The notes: a model not told the origin generated them from the letters alone. 64,000 nucleotides of DNA from CALCHA01 sp035548175 (GCA_035548175.1 DASZTO010000002.1:34813-98812), one strand, 5' to 3'. Counted from the stretch's first letter, positions 33,097 to 42,912 are shown. A program made the numbers and translations.

Positions 33097-35454
33097 TCAT
33101 CCCGCCAAAGTCCCATCCCCCCCGGACCCGTCCACCGGATCCGTCATCTGCCCATCCCCGCCGCCCGTATCCGTCGGCGGAGGCGGCGGCGCCGACACCG
33201 TCACGCTCCTGGTCGACAGCGTGATCACCGCGCCCGTCTGCGCGTCCAGCACCTCCACCTTCATCGTGTGCGTTCCCACCGGCACCGTGCTCGCTCCCAG
33301 CGTCATCGAAAATCCGTGCCCCGTCGATCCCACAAACCCCGCCAGGTCCGGCCGATTCCCCGACGCATACGCCGCGCCCACCACCGTCCCGTCCACCGTC
33401 ACCACCACCACCGCCGGACCGCTCGAATCCGGATCCACCGCCCACCCCGACACCACCGTCGGCGTCACCGTCTCCGCAACACCCACCGGCATCCGATCCT
33501 CATGCGCCGGCACCACCAGCTTCCGCACGCTCAAAAGCACCGGCGCCCCGGTCTTGTCATCCACCCCGTACAACGCCACCGTGTGCACCCCCGCCCCCAG
33601 CGCCGGCGTGAGCGTGATGAACCCGAACGCCCCGCTTCCAAACGCGCTCAAATCGGAACGCTGCCAGTTCGTCGTCAGCGTCCGCGCCACCTGCCCGTCC
33701 ACCAGCAACACCACCTTCGCCGGAGAACTCCGCGAATCCTCATCCGCCACCCATCCCGAAATCTCATCCGCCGTTGCCAGCTCCAGATTCCCCACCGGCG
33801 GCACCGACACCGTGAACGTCTTCGATCCGATCAACACCCCCGTCCCGGTCTCCGCGTTGAACGCCCACACGTCATATCGATGCGCCCCCGGCCCAATCCC
33901 CGCGATCGGCAGCGGCACCGAAAAACCGTGCGCCGTCGAGCCCACCGCCGCCAGCAAATCCGCCCGCTCCACCGCCGCCACGTACACCGCCACAGGCTTG
34001 CCATCCACATCCACCCGTATCGCCACCGGCCCCGCGCCGTGTGACCCCGCCGCCGGATCGAACGCCCACCCCTGTATCGCCGACGCCGTGATCCGGTCCA
34101 CATTCCCGATCGGCGAGCCCGACACCGTCACCGTCCGGCTTCCCAGCACCACCGGCTCATCGCCCGGATAATTCATCGCCACCACCGCCACCGTGTGCGT
34201 CCCCGCCCCCAGCACCGGAATCGACAGGGAGAAGCCATGATCCGCCGATCCCACCGCCGCCACCAGATCCGTCCGCGGTATCGACGCCGCCACCGGCGTC
34301 CCCGCCACCCCGTCCACCACCAGCTCCACCATCACCGAATCCTGCCCCGCGTTCGGCGTGTCCAAATCCGACGCCCACCCCGTCACCCGCTCCGGACCCA
34401 GCAGCGCCACCGGCCAGTTCTGCCACGCCTCCACTTTCCCCAGCACCGGCGAATTCCCGCTGCCCCCCGCGATGATCGTCCCCGTCTCCAGATCCTGCAG
34501 CACGTTCTGATCCGCAACGTGCACCGTGAACGTCGTTCCCAGCACGTTGGTCGGAATGGTCGGCCCCGAGAATGTCACCGTGTAATCCCCATCCGGCAAC
34601 GTCAGCTCATATCCGCCGGCCGTCAGCGTCGTCGCCGCAAACGTTCCCTCAGTCCCGGTTCCCACCGCGGTCACCGTCACCCCGCCCACCCCCTCGCCGG
34701 CCGTGTATGCCCCATCATGATTGGCGTCGGTGTAGACGGTCCCCACGAGCGCCGGGTCCTCGGCCATCGCGGGCGCGGCAAAATCTTCGGTGGTCAAAAA
34801 GGGCCCGGTGGTCGGCGTCGAGCCATCGGCCAGCGTGCTCGCCTGGGCCATCCAGGAAATCCCGACGTCGCGGTAATCCCCATCCATCATCGTTTGCCGA
34901 TGCCCCGGCGGATCCTGGATGCCGCCGGTCGTCCCCGGCCCCGCGCCCCAGTCAATGGCGAACGCCGTATGGGCGTGAAAGGGGCTGAAGGCATACGCGT
35001 AGACGTTTTCGCCCGCCGAGGAAAAAGTGTACCCGGCGTTATTGATGCGTTGATCCGGCGGATTTTCGCCCGGCAACTGGTGGGCCTGGGTATCCTGGGC
35101 GGCCATGGCCTGGGTGTGGATCGCCGCCGCCGCCGCCAGGTTGGCATTCCACGCCAGCGGCTGCACGGCCGTCAGCGTCGTCCATTGCTGGGCCAGCAGG
35201 TTCTGGTCCACCTGGAAGTAACCCAGCGCCTGCTGCACGTTGGGGTCGTGGGATCCGAGCAGCTTGGGCAGTTCATCGGCGGGATCGGTGCGCACGCGGT
35301 TGAGCAGCCAGAGCAGCTCCTGTTCGGCGCCGCTGGGGTCCGAAGCCGACAGAAGCAGCCGCTCTTCGAGCGCTTCGATTCCCCATGCCCGCAGACTTGG
35401 TCTTCTCCCGGCGGGGCGTTTCCGGCGACGTCCCTGTCTATCCCGTTTCTGCAT
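33097..35454 (-). CDS. LEPR-XLL extracellular protein with CAP domain and four GW-VDG repeats
   Basis: This 785-residue protein starts with a basic leader and the LEPR-XLL motif IEALEERLLLSA. A CAP/SCP domain follows (about 40-215) with LLWLLNRVRTDPA, AGENVYAYAFS and GHRQTMMDGDYRDVGI. Next is a SdrD B-like unit (VGTVYTDANHDGAYTAGEGVGG), then four repeats of about 100 residues from residue 343 to 770. Each repeat shows GW-x-x-D, a VDG strand, an R-x-DL motif, HGFS, then a GxHTV strand. A Gly/Asp-rich tail ends the protein. The same repeat occurs in the subtilisin-like protein at 37611. CAP domains in bacteria are secreted and of varied function. The start at 35454 gives the usual short leader. 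Confidence 0.85.
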   Translation of the reverse strand: MQKRDRQGRRRKRPAGRRPSLRAWGIEALEERLLLSASDPSGAEQELLWLLNRVRTDPADELPKLLGSHDPNVQQALGYFQVDQNLLAQQWTTLTAVQPLAWNANLAAAAAIHTQAMAAQDTQAHQLPGENPPDQRINNAGYTFSSAGENVYAYAFSPFHAHTAFAIDWGAGPGTTGGIQDPPGHRQTMMDGDYRDVGISWMAQASTLADGSTPTTGPFLTTEDFAAPAMAEDPALVGTVYTDANHDGAYTAGEGVGGVTVTAVGTGTEGTFAATTLTAGGYELTLPDGDYTVTFSGPTIPTNVLGTTFTVHVADQNVLQDLETGTIIAGGSGNSPVLGKVEAWQNWPVALLGPERVTGWASDLDTPNAGQDSVMVELVVDGVAGTPVAASIPRTDLVAAVGSADHGFSLSIPVLGAGTHTVAVVAMNYPGDEPVVLGSRTVTVSGSPIGNVDRITASAIQGWAFDPAAGSHGAGPVAIRVDVDGKPVAVYVAAVERADLLAAVGSTAHGFSVPLPIAGIGPGAHRYDVWAFNAETGTGVLIGSKTFTVSVPPVGNLELATADEISGWVADEDSRSSPAKVVLLVDGQVARTLTTNWQRSDLSAFGSGAFGFITLTPALGAGVHTVALYGVDDKTGAPVLLSVRKLVVPAHEDRMPVGVAETVTPTVVSGWAVDPDSSGPAVVVVTVDGTVVGAAYASGNRPDLAGFVGSTGHGFSMTLGASTVPVGTHTMKVEVLDAQTGAVITLSTRSVTVSAPPPPPTDTGGGDGQMTDPVDGSGGDGTLAG

Positions 35455-35560
35455 GATCCCAGCGCACCTTTTAGGGCCCGTGAATCGGTCATTACGCGAT
35501 ATTCCGCGCCGGTGATGCAACCGCCACCCAACCGCGCCGCAATAAATTCGCAACTATGCT

Positions 35561-35599
35561 CACGGCAGGGGGTTGCCAGCCCACCAAGCAACTGCCGTG
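35561..35599 (-). other. Hairpin between hflX and the CAP-protein gene
   Basis: CACGGCAG at 35561-35568 pairs with CTGCCGTG at 35592-35599, and TTGC pairs with GCAA inside it with a four-G bulge. It lies 9 bases after the hflX stop. No T-run follows, so it may be an attenuator or an mRNA-end structure rather than a simple terminator. Confidence 0.5.
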
Positions 35600-35607
35600 C
35601 GACGCTG

Positions 35608-37137
35608 TCAGACCCCCAGTTTTCGCCGCCCGATCGACAAGCCCGCCCCATTGCCGTTGCGCGCGCCATCGACCCCCTGCAAGCCCAGCGCGGCCGCCTT
35701 GGCTTCCCCCTCCGCGCCCTCCATGAAGCCATCGGGAATCAGCTCTTTGATCGTCCGCGTGCGAATCCGCCAGCCCGAGCCCGCTTGGCCCTTCACCGGC
35801 ACCGCCCGGGTGACCCGCGCGGAGGGGACGTTGTTGGGCAACTGATCGAGAATGCGCTGCGATACTTCCGTGGCCAGCTCCACCGATCCGGGCGTGCTGT
35901 CGTAGTCGCGCTCTTTCACCGCGGAGAATTTTTCCACAAAAGTGATGCCCTTGGGGTCGCCCAGCGGCACGGTGATGCGCGCCCGCAACGTGCGTCCGAG
36001 CATCTGTTCGCGCACCACGTCGGTCAGGGCCACAACGCCCAGGCCGCGCAGGGCGGACGCGGGCAGCGCATCGGGGAACATGCTTTTCCAGAAGGCGACC
36101 TCATCCCCGCGCTCGCCGCTTTCTTCGAGCGCGTCAATTTTGTTGAGCACCAGCAAGGTGGGGATATCCTGGCAGCCGATTTCCTTGAGCACCTGCACGA
36201 CGGTCCGAAGCTGTTGCTGGGCATGGGGATGCGACACATCGAGGACCAGGAGAAGCATATCGGCGTGGGTGGCCTCTTCGAGGGTTGCCTTGAAGCTGGC
36301 GACGAGGTGGTGGGGCAGATCGCGGACGAAGCCGACGGTATCGGAAATCAGCGCCGCATGGCCACCGCCGCCTTCGGTTCCGTGTCCGCCGAGATGCCAG
36401 CGCCGGGTTTTGGTGTCGAGCGTGGCGAAGAGCTTATCCTCGACGAACGTGGTTTCGCCGGTGAGCGTGTTGAAGAGGGTGGATTTGCCGGCGTTGGTAT
36501 AGCCGACCAACGAGATGGTGAAGTGTTGGCGCTTGCGTTCCTTGACCTCGCGGCTCTTGCGGGCCTGCACCTGGGCGATGCGTTCCTTGAGGTCGGCGAC
36601 TTTGCCGCGGACGAGGCGGCGGTCGATCTCGAGCTGCATTTCACCGGGGCCACGCGCTCCCACGCCCGCGCCGGCGCCCGCCCCGATGCGTTCGAGGTGG
36701 GACCACATGTGGCGGAGGCGGGGATAGGTGTATTCAAGCTGCGCCAGGGCGACCTGCAACTGGGCTTCGTGGGTGCGGGCGCGGGTGGCGAAGATGTCGA
36801 GAATCAGCTCGGAGCGATCGAGGATCTTCGCGTCGATGATTTTTTCCAGGTCGCGGAGCTGGTTGGGCGACATGTCGTGGTCAAAGATGACCACATCGGC
36901 CTTGTGCGTTTTGACCAGCTTCTTGATCTCCTCCGCCTTGCCCGAGCCTATATAGGTGGAGGGATCGATGGTGGTGCGCTGCTGCACCACGCGGGCAACG
37001 ACGACCGCCCCGGCGGTTTTGGCCAGGGCGGCCAGCTCGCCCAGGGGATCGCGGGGGTCGGCGGAGGAATCGGGGAGCAGCACGCCGACGAGGATGGCCT
37101 TTTCGGCGCGTACGGAGAGTTCGGTTCGGCTATTCAA
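35608..37137 (-). CDS. hflX: Ribosome-associated GTPase HflX
   Basis: This 509-residue GTPase has the HflX N-terminal domain (IDPSTYIGSGKAEEIKKLV, VIFDHDMSPNQLRDLEK), the glycine-rich linker region (GARGPGEMQLEIDRR) and the G domain. The G domain has the P-loop GYTNAGKSTLFN, DTVGFVRDLP (G3) and NKID (G4). HflX splits or rescues stalled and heat-damaged ribosomes. The C-terminus is extended by about 60 residues and includes a Gly/Ala/Asn-rich tail. The start at 37137 is TTG, supported by position after a TATAAT at about 37176 on this strand and by the conserved beginning LSVRAEKAILVG; no ATG lies in the region. A clear Shine-Dalgarno site is not seen. Confidence 0.88.
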   Translation of the reverse strand: MNSRTELSVRAEKAILVGVLLPDSSADPRDPLGELAALAKTAGAVVVARVVQQRTTIDPSTYIGSGKAEEIKKLVKTHKADVVIFDHDMSPNQLRDLEKIIDAKILDRSELILDIFATRARTHEAQLQVALAQLEYTYPRLRHMWSHLERIGAGAGAGVGARGPGEMQLEIDRRLVRGKVADLKERIAQVQARKSREVKERKRQHFTISLVGYTNAGKSTLFNTLTGETTFVEDKLFATLDTKTRRWHLGGHGTEGGGGHAALISDTVGFVRDLPHHLVASFKATLEEATHADMLLLVLDVSHPHAQQQLRTVVQVLKEIGCQDIPTLLVLNKIDALEESGERGDEVAFWKSMFPDALPASALRGLGVVALTDVVREQMLGRTLRARITVPLGDPKGITFVEKFSAVKERDYDSTPGSVELATEVSQRILDQLPNNVPSARVTRAVPVKGQAGSGWRIRTRTIKELIPDGFMEGAEGEAKAAALGLQGVDGARNGNGAGLSIGRRKLGV

Positions 37138-37610
37138 GGGTTTACCAGCCCACCAGTGATGAAAATCAAGCAGGTGATTATATCACGGCGGCGGGGGCAA
37201 TCCCGGCCGGGAGCGCAGATTTTGCCAGCGGGAGGCAAGTGGCGGAGGAAAATAAATCGGAATGGAAACTTTTGACGGTCTCGTGCGTCTGACCCCGGTG
37301 AAGGCGTGGGCAGCTCAGCGTGGGAGACCCGGGATGAAGGGCCAGGTGGGTTGTTGCGCGGGCGTTCGCGACGGCCGGGTTGGCGGCGGGACTCCGGCGT
37401 GGGCACAGTTCCACTAAGTCTCGTTTTGGCGAAGATTTACACACTCCAAGGATGTTTTTGACAGCCCGTATCTCTACCGTTATAGTGCGGGCCAAAGGCG
37501 TGGTTCTCGGCATTCTCTCGCGTGGCAGGCCGCGAGGGCTCACTTCCCCCATCACATCGCCTGCGTCACCTTTTTAGGCCGCGCCGTGGTGCGCGGAAGG
37601 GGCAGCAGTT
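37138..37610. other. 473-base intergenic region between divergent hflX and subtilisin genes
   Basis: It contains a minus-strand TATAAT near 37176-37181, likely serving hflX, and a near-consensus plus-strand promoter at 37458-37486. No protein-coding or RNA gene is recognised. The 5' leader of the plus-strand gene would be about 118 bases. Confidence 0.6.
37458..37486 (+). promoter_or_regulatory. Sigma-70-type promoter for the subtilisin-like surface protein
   Basis: TTGACA at 37458-37463, a 17-base spacer and TATAGT at 37481-37486 form a near-consensus promoter. It is the best -35/-10 pair in the window. Confidence 0.75.
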
Positions 37611-40600
37611 ATGAAGTCGACGCGGCGGAAGGGCTTGTTCCACAACCTCGCGGTACCCATTCGCCAGAAGCGTGCCCCCAAGCAATTTCCGCAAGCGAGC
37701 CTGCTGGATCATCTGGAGTCGCGCCTGCTGTTGAGCACGGCGACGCTTACGTGGAACGGCGCGAGCGTCAGCGCGGTAGCCAATGAATACATCGTTCGGA
37801 CCGGCGCCGGCAATGGCGTGATGTTCAATTTGCCGAAGTTTGGGTTGCGGGCGTCGAGCGTGAAAGACCTGGGTTTTGGGGATTACCTGGTCACCGATAC
37901 GGCCGATTCGGTGGGTTACGTCCAGTATTGGTCGACGGTGAACAAGGGGCTGTTCTACAGTTTTTCGCCCAACGTGGTGCATGAGTATGCCCGCCTTCCC
38001 ACGGAGGCCAATGACGGAGCCAACTGGCCGGCGCGCTGGTATTACCAGAATACGGGGCAGACCATCACATCGGGTTCCGAAGGTACGGTCGCCGGAACGC
38101 CCGGCGCTGATATCGACATGCCGAACGCGTGGAATATAGCGACCGGTTCCCAGACCACCTATGTCGCCGTGATCGATTCGGGCGTGGACTACACGTCGCC
38201 CGATCTGGCCGCGAATATCTGGACGAACCCGGGTGAAATCGCGGGGGATGGGATCGACAACGATCTGGACGGGATTGTCGACGATGTGCATGGGGCGAAC
38301 TTCGGGGGCACGGGCGCTCCGGGCGATCCGATGGACGTGGTGGGGCACGGTACGCTGGTCGCGGGACTGGTGGGCGCGGTCGCCAATAACGATCCGCCCG
38401 GATCCAATGCCCAGGTGGGCGTGAACTGGAACACCACGATTGTCGCCGTGCGCGCGGGGGACGCCACAGGGCTGACCGATTCGGCGATTCTCCAGGCGAT
38501 CAACTATGTCATCCTCCTGAAAACGCTTCGCGGCGTGCCGATTACGGTGATGAACATGTCGTTCGGCGGCGCCTATGACGGACCGCAGAACGGGGTGGGC
38601 GATCCGGGCGTGGCGGCGATCTACGACGCGATCGACCGCGCCGGTCAGGATGGTATCATCAGCGTGACCGCCGCGGGCAATTCGAGCCTCGATCATGACA
38701 CGGTCAATTCGCAGCCGGCCAGCAGCGTCAACGCGCTGAACATCTCGGTGGCGGCGACCGACAATCGCGACAATCTCGCCCCCTTTTCTGATTATGGCGC
38801 GACGACCGTTGATCTGGCCGCGCCGGGGGTAGGCATTACCAGCACCGGCAATGTCAACGAAGATGGGACATCCTTCTCGGCGCCCCTGGTGACGGGGGCG
38901 GTCGCGCTCCTGCATTCGCTGGTTCCCAATGCCACACCGACGCAGCTCGTGAACGCCATTCTGCAAGGCGTAGACGTGTTGCCGCAATTGAAGGGAAAAG
39001 TCATCACCGGCGGCCGCCTTGATGTGGCCAAATCGCTGGAAATCCTTTTGGGCGATCAGCAGGTGCAGTCGCGCATCGAGGTGGTGAACAATCAGACCAT
39101 CAGCGGGTGGATGTATGATCCGAACCTGGGCGCCGCCTCGGTGATCGGCGAGGTGCTGATCGACGGCCACTTCTTCACGACCTTTGTGGCCAACCAGGCG
39201 CGGCAGGATCTCAATGCCGCTTTTGGCTCGCCGAACCATGGCTTCAGCGTCACCCTGCCCGGCCTGACCGCCAACGGCCATACGATCCAGGTTTACGCCC
39301 TCAACGTGTACCCGGACGCCGGCGGCAATATCCGGCACATATTCCCCAGCGGCACCGTCAACAATCCACACAACCTGAACGACACCAACAGCGCTTACAA
39401 CATGAATCCCGTGCTGGTGACCAACATCGCGCCCAACGCGATCAACGGCGGCACGGGGGGCAACAGCGGCGGCACCATCACCATCAACGGCAACGTGCCG
39501 CCGCGAGGCTTCGTCGATTTCGCCGATCCCAATCACATCGTCGGCTGGGCTTTTGATCCCCAGGCCGGTCCGCTGCCGGTGAACGTCATCGTGTATATCG
39601 ACGGCAAGCTGGTGGCCTCGGGCAGCGCCGACAAGAACCGGCCGGATCTCACGGTTCTGGGCCTGGGCTCGATCAACCACGGCTTCGACATCGCCACGCC
39701 GACGAACCTGACGATCGGACCGCACCGCGTGTCGGTGTATGCCCTGGATACCACGACCGGGCAGCCCTTCTTCATCGGATCGCGGACGCTGCTGGAGAAC
39801 GCGCCGCTGAATTTCTTCGTGGACAACGCCGTGGGTTCTTACAACTTCACGGGCTGGGTTTACAACCCGGACACTCCCAACGCGACGATCTCGCTGGAGA
39901 TCGACGTGGATGGCGTGCGGCAGGCATTTTATCCCACGCAGGCGAGCCTCAATCGCGCGGATGTGCCCATCTCGAACCTGAATCATGGCTTTGATATCAC
40001 GATCGCGCAGTTGGATCCCGGAACGCACTTCGTTCAGTTGATCGCCTATCACAACGAAACGGGCACGAAGACGGTGATCGCGGCGCGCAATCTGGTGGGC
40101 AACCGTCTGCCCATCGGGTCTTTCGCGGTGAATAACCAGAACATCACGGGCTTCGTGTACGATCAGGACACGCCCGCCACGCCTATCAGCTATCGGGTGG
40201 ACGTCGATGGCAACTCCGGGACGGTGGCAACGGGCACGGAAGGCACCGGCTCTCTGGTGGGGCCGATCGTCAACACTCCCGTGGCGCCGGTTCTGCCCAA
40301 CATCACCGGCACGTCGGTGCTGGATATCACGCAGTTCGGCGCCGACGGCAGCCTGGTGCACGATACCTTCGCGCTGCAGACCGCGATCAACGACGCGAGC
40401 GCCTTGGCCGGCGGCGGCACGGTCGTGGTGAATGGGGCATACTCGATCAATCCGATTACCCTCCGCAGCAATGTCATTCTGGACATTGAGGGAACCCTGA
40501 CGATGGCGCCCAATGGCACATACACGGGGTCGGCCACGACGGCGCTGCTCAGCGGCACCAACATTATCAATTTTGAACTGATTGGGGCCGGGCGGATCAA

Positions 40601-42488
40601 CGGAGGCACGGGCTTTGGCGCCACCGGCAACGGTCCGGGCCTTCTGCAGATCAATGGCGGCGACAGAATCCTGATCGACGGCGTGACGTTCTCGGCGTCT
40701 CCGGGCACGGCCGTTTTCTTTGGCACCACTGTCGTGAACAACGCGCTCACCGGAACCAATGATGTGACCGTTTTGGGCGCCCAATTCAACCTGAGCCAAA
40801 ACACGACTGGAATGGTCATCCAGGGCCACAATTATCTCGTGGATGAAGATCCAGTTCTCCCCGTACCCCAAACAACTTTCACCAATGGCGCCCAGCAGTT
40901 GCAAATCAGTGCCCAGTCAGTGAACTGCAATAACATCATGATCCGCAACACCAACTTTTCGGGGAGCACCGGCTGGGGTCTCCAACTTGGCCCAAACACC
41001 ACACACGGAATCGATACGGTGGTTGTCGATACCGTTCAATTCACTCAAACGCGTTATGCCTTCCGCATCAATTCCACCCGCGCCACCGGCGGCATTGTGC
41101 AGAACATCCAGTTCTCCAATGCCACGCTCGCCAACGTTGCCAATCCCTTGATCATCAGCGAAGTTTCCACCGGTGGGCTCAATGATGCTGCTCTGACGGC
41201 GGCCAATCCCGCCACCCAGGGGGTCACCGACACCACACCCTATTTCCAGAATATCTTGCTCGACACATGGACCGTGACCAACTCCCCGGTCGCCGGCCTG
41301 GTGTTCGGGCTGCCCGAGTCGCGCATTGCCGGCATTACGTTCCGCGCGTTGACGTATACACCAGCATTGCCCACTCGCACGATGCGCCTGATCAATACGA
41401 TTGGATGGGCGGATGACGGTTCGATAGGATTCACGTACGTTCAGACCAACAGCATCGAGATGAATTCGGATGTCTTCTATTACAACCTCACCACCCCGCT
41501 GCTGTCAGCGGGCACGCACAACTTCGCTCTCTACGCCATCGATCCGATCAACGGCGACAACATCCTCGTCCGCACCGCCACCCTGGTTGTGCCCACGCTT
41601 TCCAGAACCAACAACCAGCCGGTGGGCGCTATCACCGGAACCACCACTTCGGCCGTCGTCGGCTATGCGATCGATCCTGACTCCGCCAACCCCGTGCAGG
41701 TCGAAGTGGATGTTGACGGCACGTCGATCGGCGATTTTGCCGCCAACAGGTTCCAGGCGAACCTGCCCTTCCAGTTCGGCCCCAATCACGGCTTTGCGGT
41801 GCCGCTGAGTCTTTCCGTCGGACGCCACGTTGTCGCTGTATACGCCCTGGACCTTACGGATCCCACGCAGAAGGTTTTCATCGGCTCGACCGTGATCACC
41901 AAGGGGCCCTCGCCCGTGGGTGTGATCACGCTCGCCCGCGGCGATTTCCTGGTCGCCTCGGCCAGCGCCTTCACCACCCAGCCCGCGGGCGACTGGACGT
42001 TCCGCTTCGATGTGGACGGCCACACCGGAAACACCGTCACCGCCACCAGCAGCGGCGCAATCGGCTCGGGCGTTGTCTCGGTCGCAATCAAGACGCCTCC
42101 CGTCGATCCCACCAAGCCTCACACGGTCGTCTTCGAATACATCGATCCGCTGACGCTCATTCCCACGCCGCTGGCCACCGCCGTCATCCCCGCGTCCACG
42201 CCCTTCATCGGAGGCGTGACGATCGCCAACAACAACTTCCTGGCCGGCTCGCTTTATTCCTTGACGATCCCGTCGGTATCCCTCAATCTGTTCCTCGCCT
42301 CCGACACGCTGCCTATCCAGATTTACAAGGCCAACATCGTGCTGCCCAACATCGGACCGCACGGCTTCTTCATCCCGACCATCGGAACGCCGGCGGGAAC
42401 GCACCGGCTTACGCTGTTCGCGATCGATCCCGCGACCGGCCTTTACCGGCAGGTCTTCACCACGATCGTCACCATCCCCCAGCCCTGA
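37611..42488 (+). CDS. LEPR-XLL subtilisin-like protease with GW-VDG repeats and an inserted beta-helix
   Basis: This 1625-residue secreted protein begins with LEPR-XLL (LLDHLESRLLLST, about residues 27-39). An S8 protease domain follows (about 130-480) with catalytic D189 (VIDSGVD), H246 (GHGTLVAG) and S421 (GTSFSAPLVTG). After it come repeats of about 100 residues with GW..D, VDG/IDG, NHGF and a GTH strand, near 486, 634, 737, 840, 1335, 1438 and 1536; the last two are degenerate. The repeat at 840 is split after its VDG strand by a 395-residue right-handed beta-helix (about 885-1278). The helix starts ITQFGADGS, HDTFALQTAINDASA and GGGTVVV, as in GH28/pectate-lyase-3 proteins. The second half of the repeat resumes at 1280. 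GAAGG lies upstream of the ATG. It likely acts on proteins or polysaccharide outside the cell. Confidence 0.87.
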   Translation: MKSTRRKGLFHNLAVPIRQKRAPKQFPQASLLDHLESRLLLSTATLTWNGASVSAVANEYIVRTGAGNGVMFNLPKFGLRASSVKDLGFGDYLVTDTADSVGYVQYWSTVNKGLFYSFSPNVVHEYARLPTEANDGANWPARWYYQNTGQTITSGSEGTVAGTPGADIDMPNAWNIATGSQTTYVAVIDSGVDYTSPDLAANIWTNPGEIAGDGIDNDLDGIVDDVHGANFGGTGAPGDPMDVVGHGTLVAGLVGAVANNDPPGSNAQVGVNWNTTIVAVRAGDATGLTDSAILQAINYVILLKTLRGVPITVMNMSFGGAYDGPQNGVGDPGVAAIYDAIDRAGQDGIISVTAAGNSSLDHDTVNSQPASSVNALNISVAATDNRDNLAPFSDYGATTVDLAAPGVGITSTGNVNEDGTSFSAPLVTGAVALLHSLVPNATPTQLVNAILQGVDVLPQLKGKVITGGRLDVAKSLEILLGDQQVQSRIEVVNNQTISGWMYDPNLGAASVIGEVLIDGHFFTTFVANQARQDLNAAFGSPNHGFSVTLPGLTANGHTIQVYALNVYPDAGGNIRHIFPSGTVNNPHNLNDTNSAYNMNPVLVTNIAPNAINGGTGGNSGGTITINGNVPPRGFVDFADPNHIVGWAFDPQAGPLPVNVIVYIDGKLVASGSADKNRPDLTVLGLGSINHGFDIATPTNLTIGPHRVSVYALDTTTGQPFFIGSRTLLENAPLNFFVDNAVGSYNFTGWVYNPDTPNATISLEIDVDGVRQAFYPTQASLNRADVPISNLNHGFDITIAQLDPGTHFVQLIAYHNETGTKTVIAARNLVGNRLPIGSFAVNNQNITGFVYDQDTPATPISYRVDVDGNSGTVATGTEGTGSLVGPIVNTPVAPVLPNITGTSVLDITQFGADGSLVHDTFALQTAINDASALAGGGTVVVNGAYSINPITLRSNVILDIEGTLTMAPNGTYTGSATTALLSGTNIINFELIGAGRINGGTGFGATGNGPGLLQINGGDRILIDGVTFSASPGTAVFFGTTVVNNALTGTNDVTVLGAQFNLSQNTTGMVIQGHNYLVDEDPVLPVPQTTFTNGAQQLQISAQSVNCNNIMIRNTNFSGSTGWGLQLGPNTTHGIDTVVVDTVQFTQTRYAFRINSTRATGGIVQNIQFSNATLANVANPLIISEVSTGGLNDAALTAANPATQGVTDTTPYFQNILLDTWTVTNSPVAGLVFGLPESRIAGITFRALTYTPALPTRTMRLINTIGWADDGSIGFTYVQTNSIEMNSDVFYYNLTTPLLSAGTHNFALYAIDPINGDNILVRTATLVVPTLSRTNNQPVGAITGTTTSAVVGYAIDPDSANPVQVEVDVDGTSIGDFAANRFQANLPFQFGPNHGFAVPLSLSVGRHVVAVYALDLTDPTQKVFIGSTVITKGPSPVGVITLARGDFLVASASAFTTQPAGDWTFRFDVDGHTGNTVTATSSGAIGSGVVSVAIKTPPVDPTKPHTVVFEYIDPLTLIPTPLATAVIPASTPFIGGVTIANNNFLAGSLYSLTIPSVSLNLFLASDTLPIQIYKANIVLPNIGPHGFFIPTIGTPAGTHRLTLFAIDPATGLYRQVFTTIVTIPQP
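40263..41445 (+). other. Beta-helix domain nested inside a repeat of the subtilisin-like protein
   Basis: The segment encodes a GH28/pectate-lyase-like beta-helix bounded on both sides by halves of one GW-VDG repeat. From about 40800 it is visibly richer in A and T than the flanking repeats. It looks like a later in-frame insertion of a separate domain. Confidence 0.65.
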
Positions 42489-42509
42489 TTTCGCCCGTGG
42501 AATCTCTTG

Positions 42510-42541
42510 AGCCGCGCCGCTCCCGCCGCGCGGCTTTTTTT
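42510..42541 (+). terminator. Rho-independent terminator after the subtilisin gene
   Basis: An 8-bp stem pairs AGCCGCGC (42510-42517) with GCGCGGCT (42528-42535) and is followed by seven T. It lies 21 bases after the stop and directly before the rnpA promoter. Confidence 0.85.
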
Positions 42542-42549
42542 ATCTCCGC

Positions 42550-42555
42550 TACAAT
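42550..42555 (+). promoter_or_regulatory. -10 box TACAAT six bases before rnpA
   Basis: TACAAT is followed by CCGGTA and the ATG at 42562. There is no Shine-Dalgarno sequence, so the mRNA may be leaderless. Confidence 0.55.
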
Positions 42556-42561
42556 CCGGTA

Positions 42562-42912
42562 ATGAAGCCTCGAGACCCTCATCCCCGCGCCACCTTTGCC
42601 CGCGAGCAGCGGCTGCGCGGCAAGACGCGCTTTGACGAACTCTTTGCCGCCGGTAAACGCCGCATCTCGCATCCGCTGATGGCCTGCTCGCTGCGCCGCG
42701 AGGACAACGGTCCGGCCCGCCTGGGCATCTCCATCGGGCGGCGCTGTGGAACCGCCGTTCGCCGGAATCTCATCAAACGCCGGCTGCGCGAGGCCTATCG
42801 CCTCATGCAGGACCACATTCCCGAGGGCATTGATTTCCTGCTGGTCGTGCGTCCCCACGAGCCGTTCACGGTGCCGGGCTATCAGGAGAAATTACGCCAG
42901 GTCCTGCGTTGA
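42562..42912 (+). CDS. rnpA: Ribonuclease P protein component
   Basis: This 116-residue basic protein is the protein subunit of RNase P, which removes 5' leaders from pre-tRNAs. It shows the family pattern LRGKTRFDELFAAGKR, LGISIGRRCGTAVRRN and the signature RNLIKRRLREAYR (about residues 71-83), then DFLLVVRP. rnpA usually follows rpmH (ribosomal protein L34), but here a terminator and a surface-protein gene precede it, and no rpmH is seen nearby. Its last 21 bases overlap the 3' end of the convergent lipB gene. Confidence 0.92.
   Translation: MKPRDPHPRATFAREQRLRGKTRFDELFAAGKRRISHPLMACSLRREDNGPARLGISIGRRCGTAVRRNLIKRRLREAYRLMQDHIPEGIDFLLVVRPHEPFTVPGYQEKLRQVLR

Noticed and set aside
37566..40904. 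Open frame of 1112 codons opposite the subtilisin gene
   Set aside because: Antisense to a protein with an intact catalytic triad and repeats; Arg/His-rich composition is an artefact.
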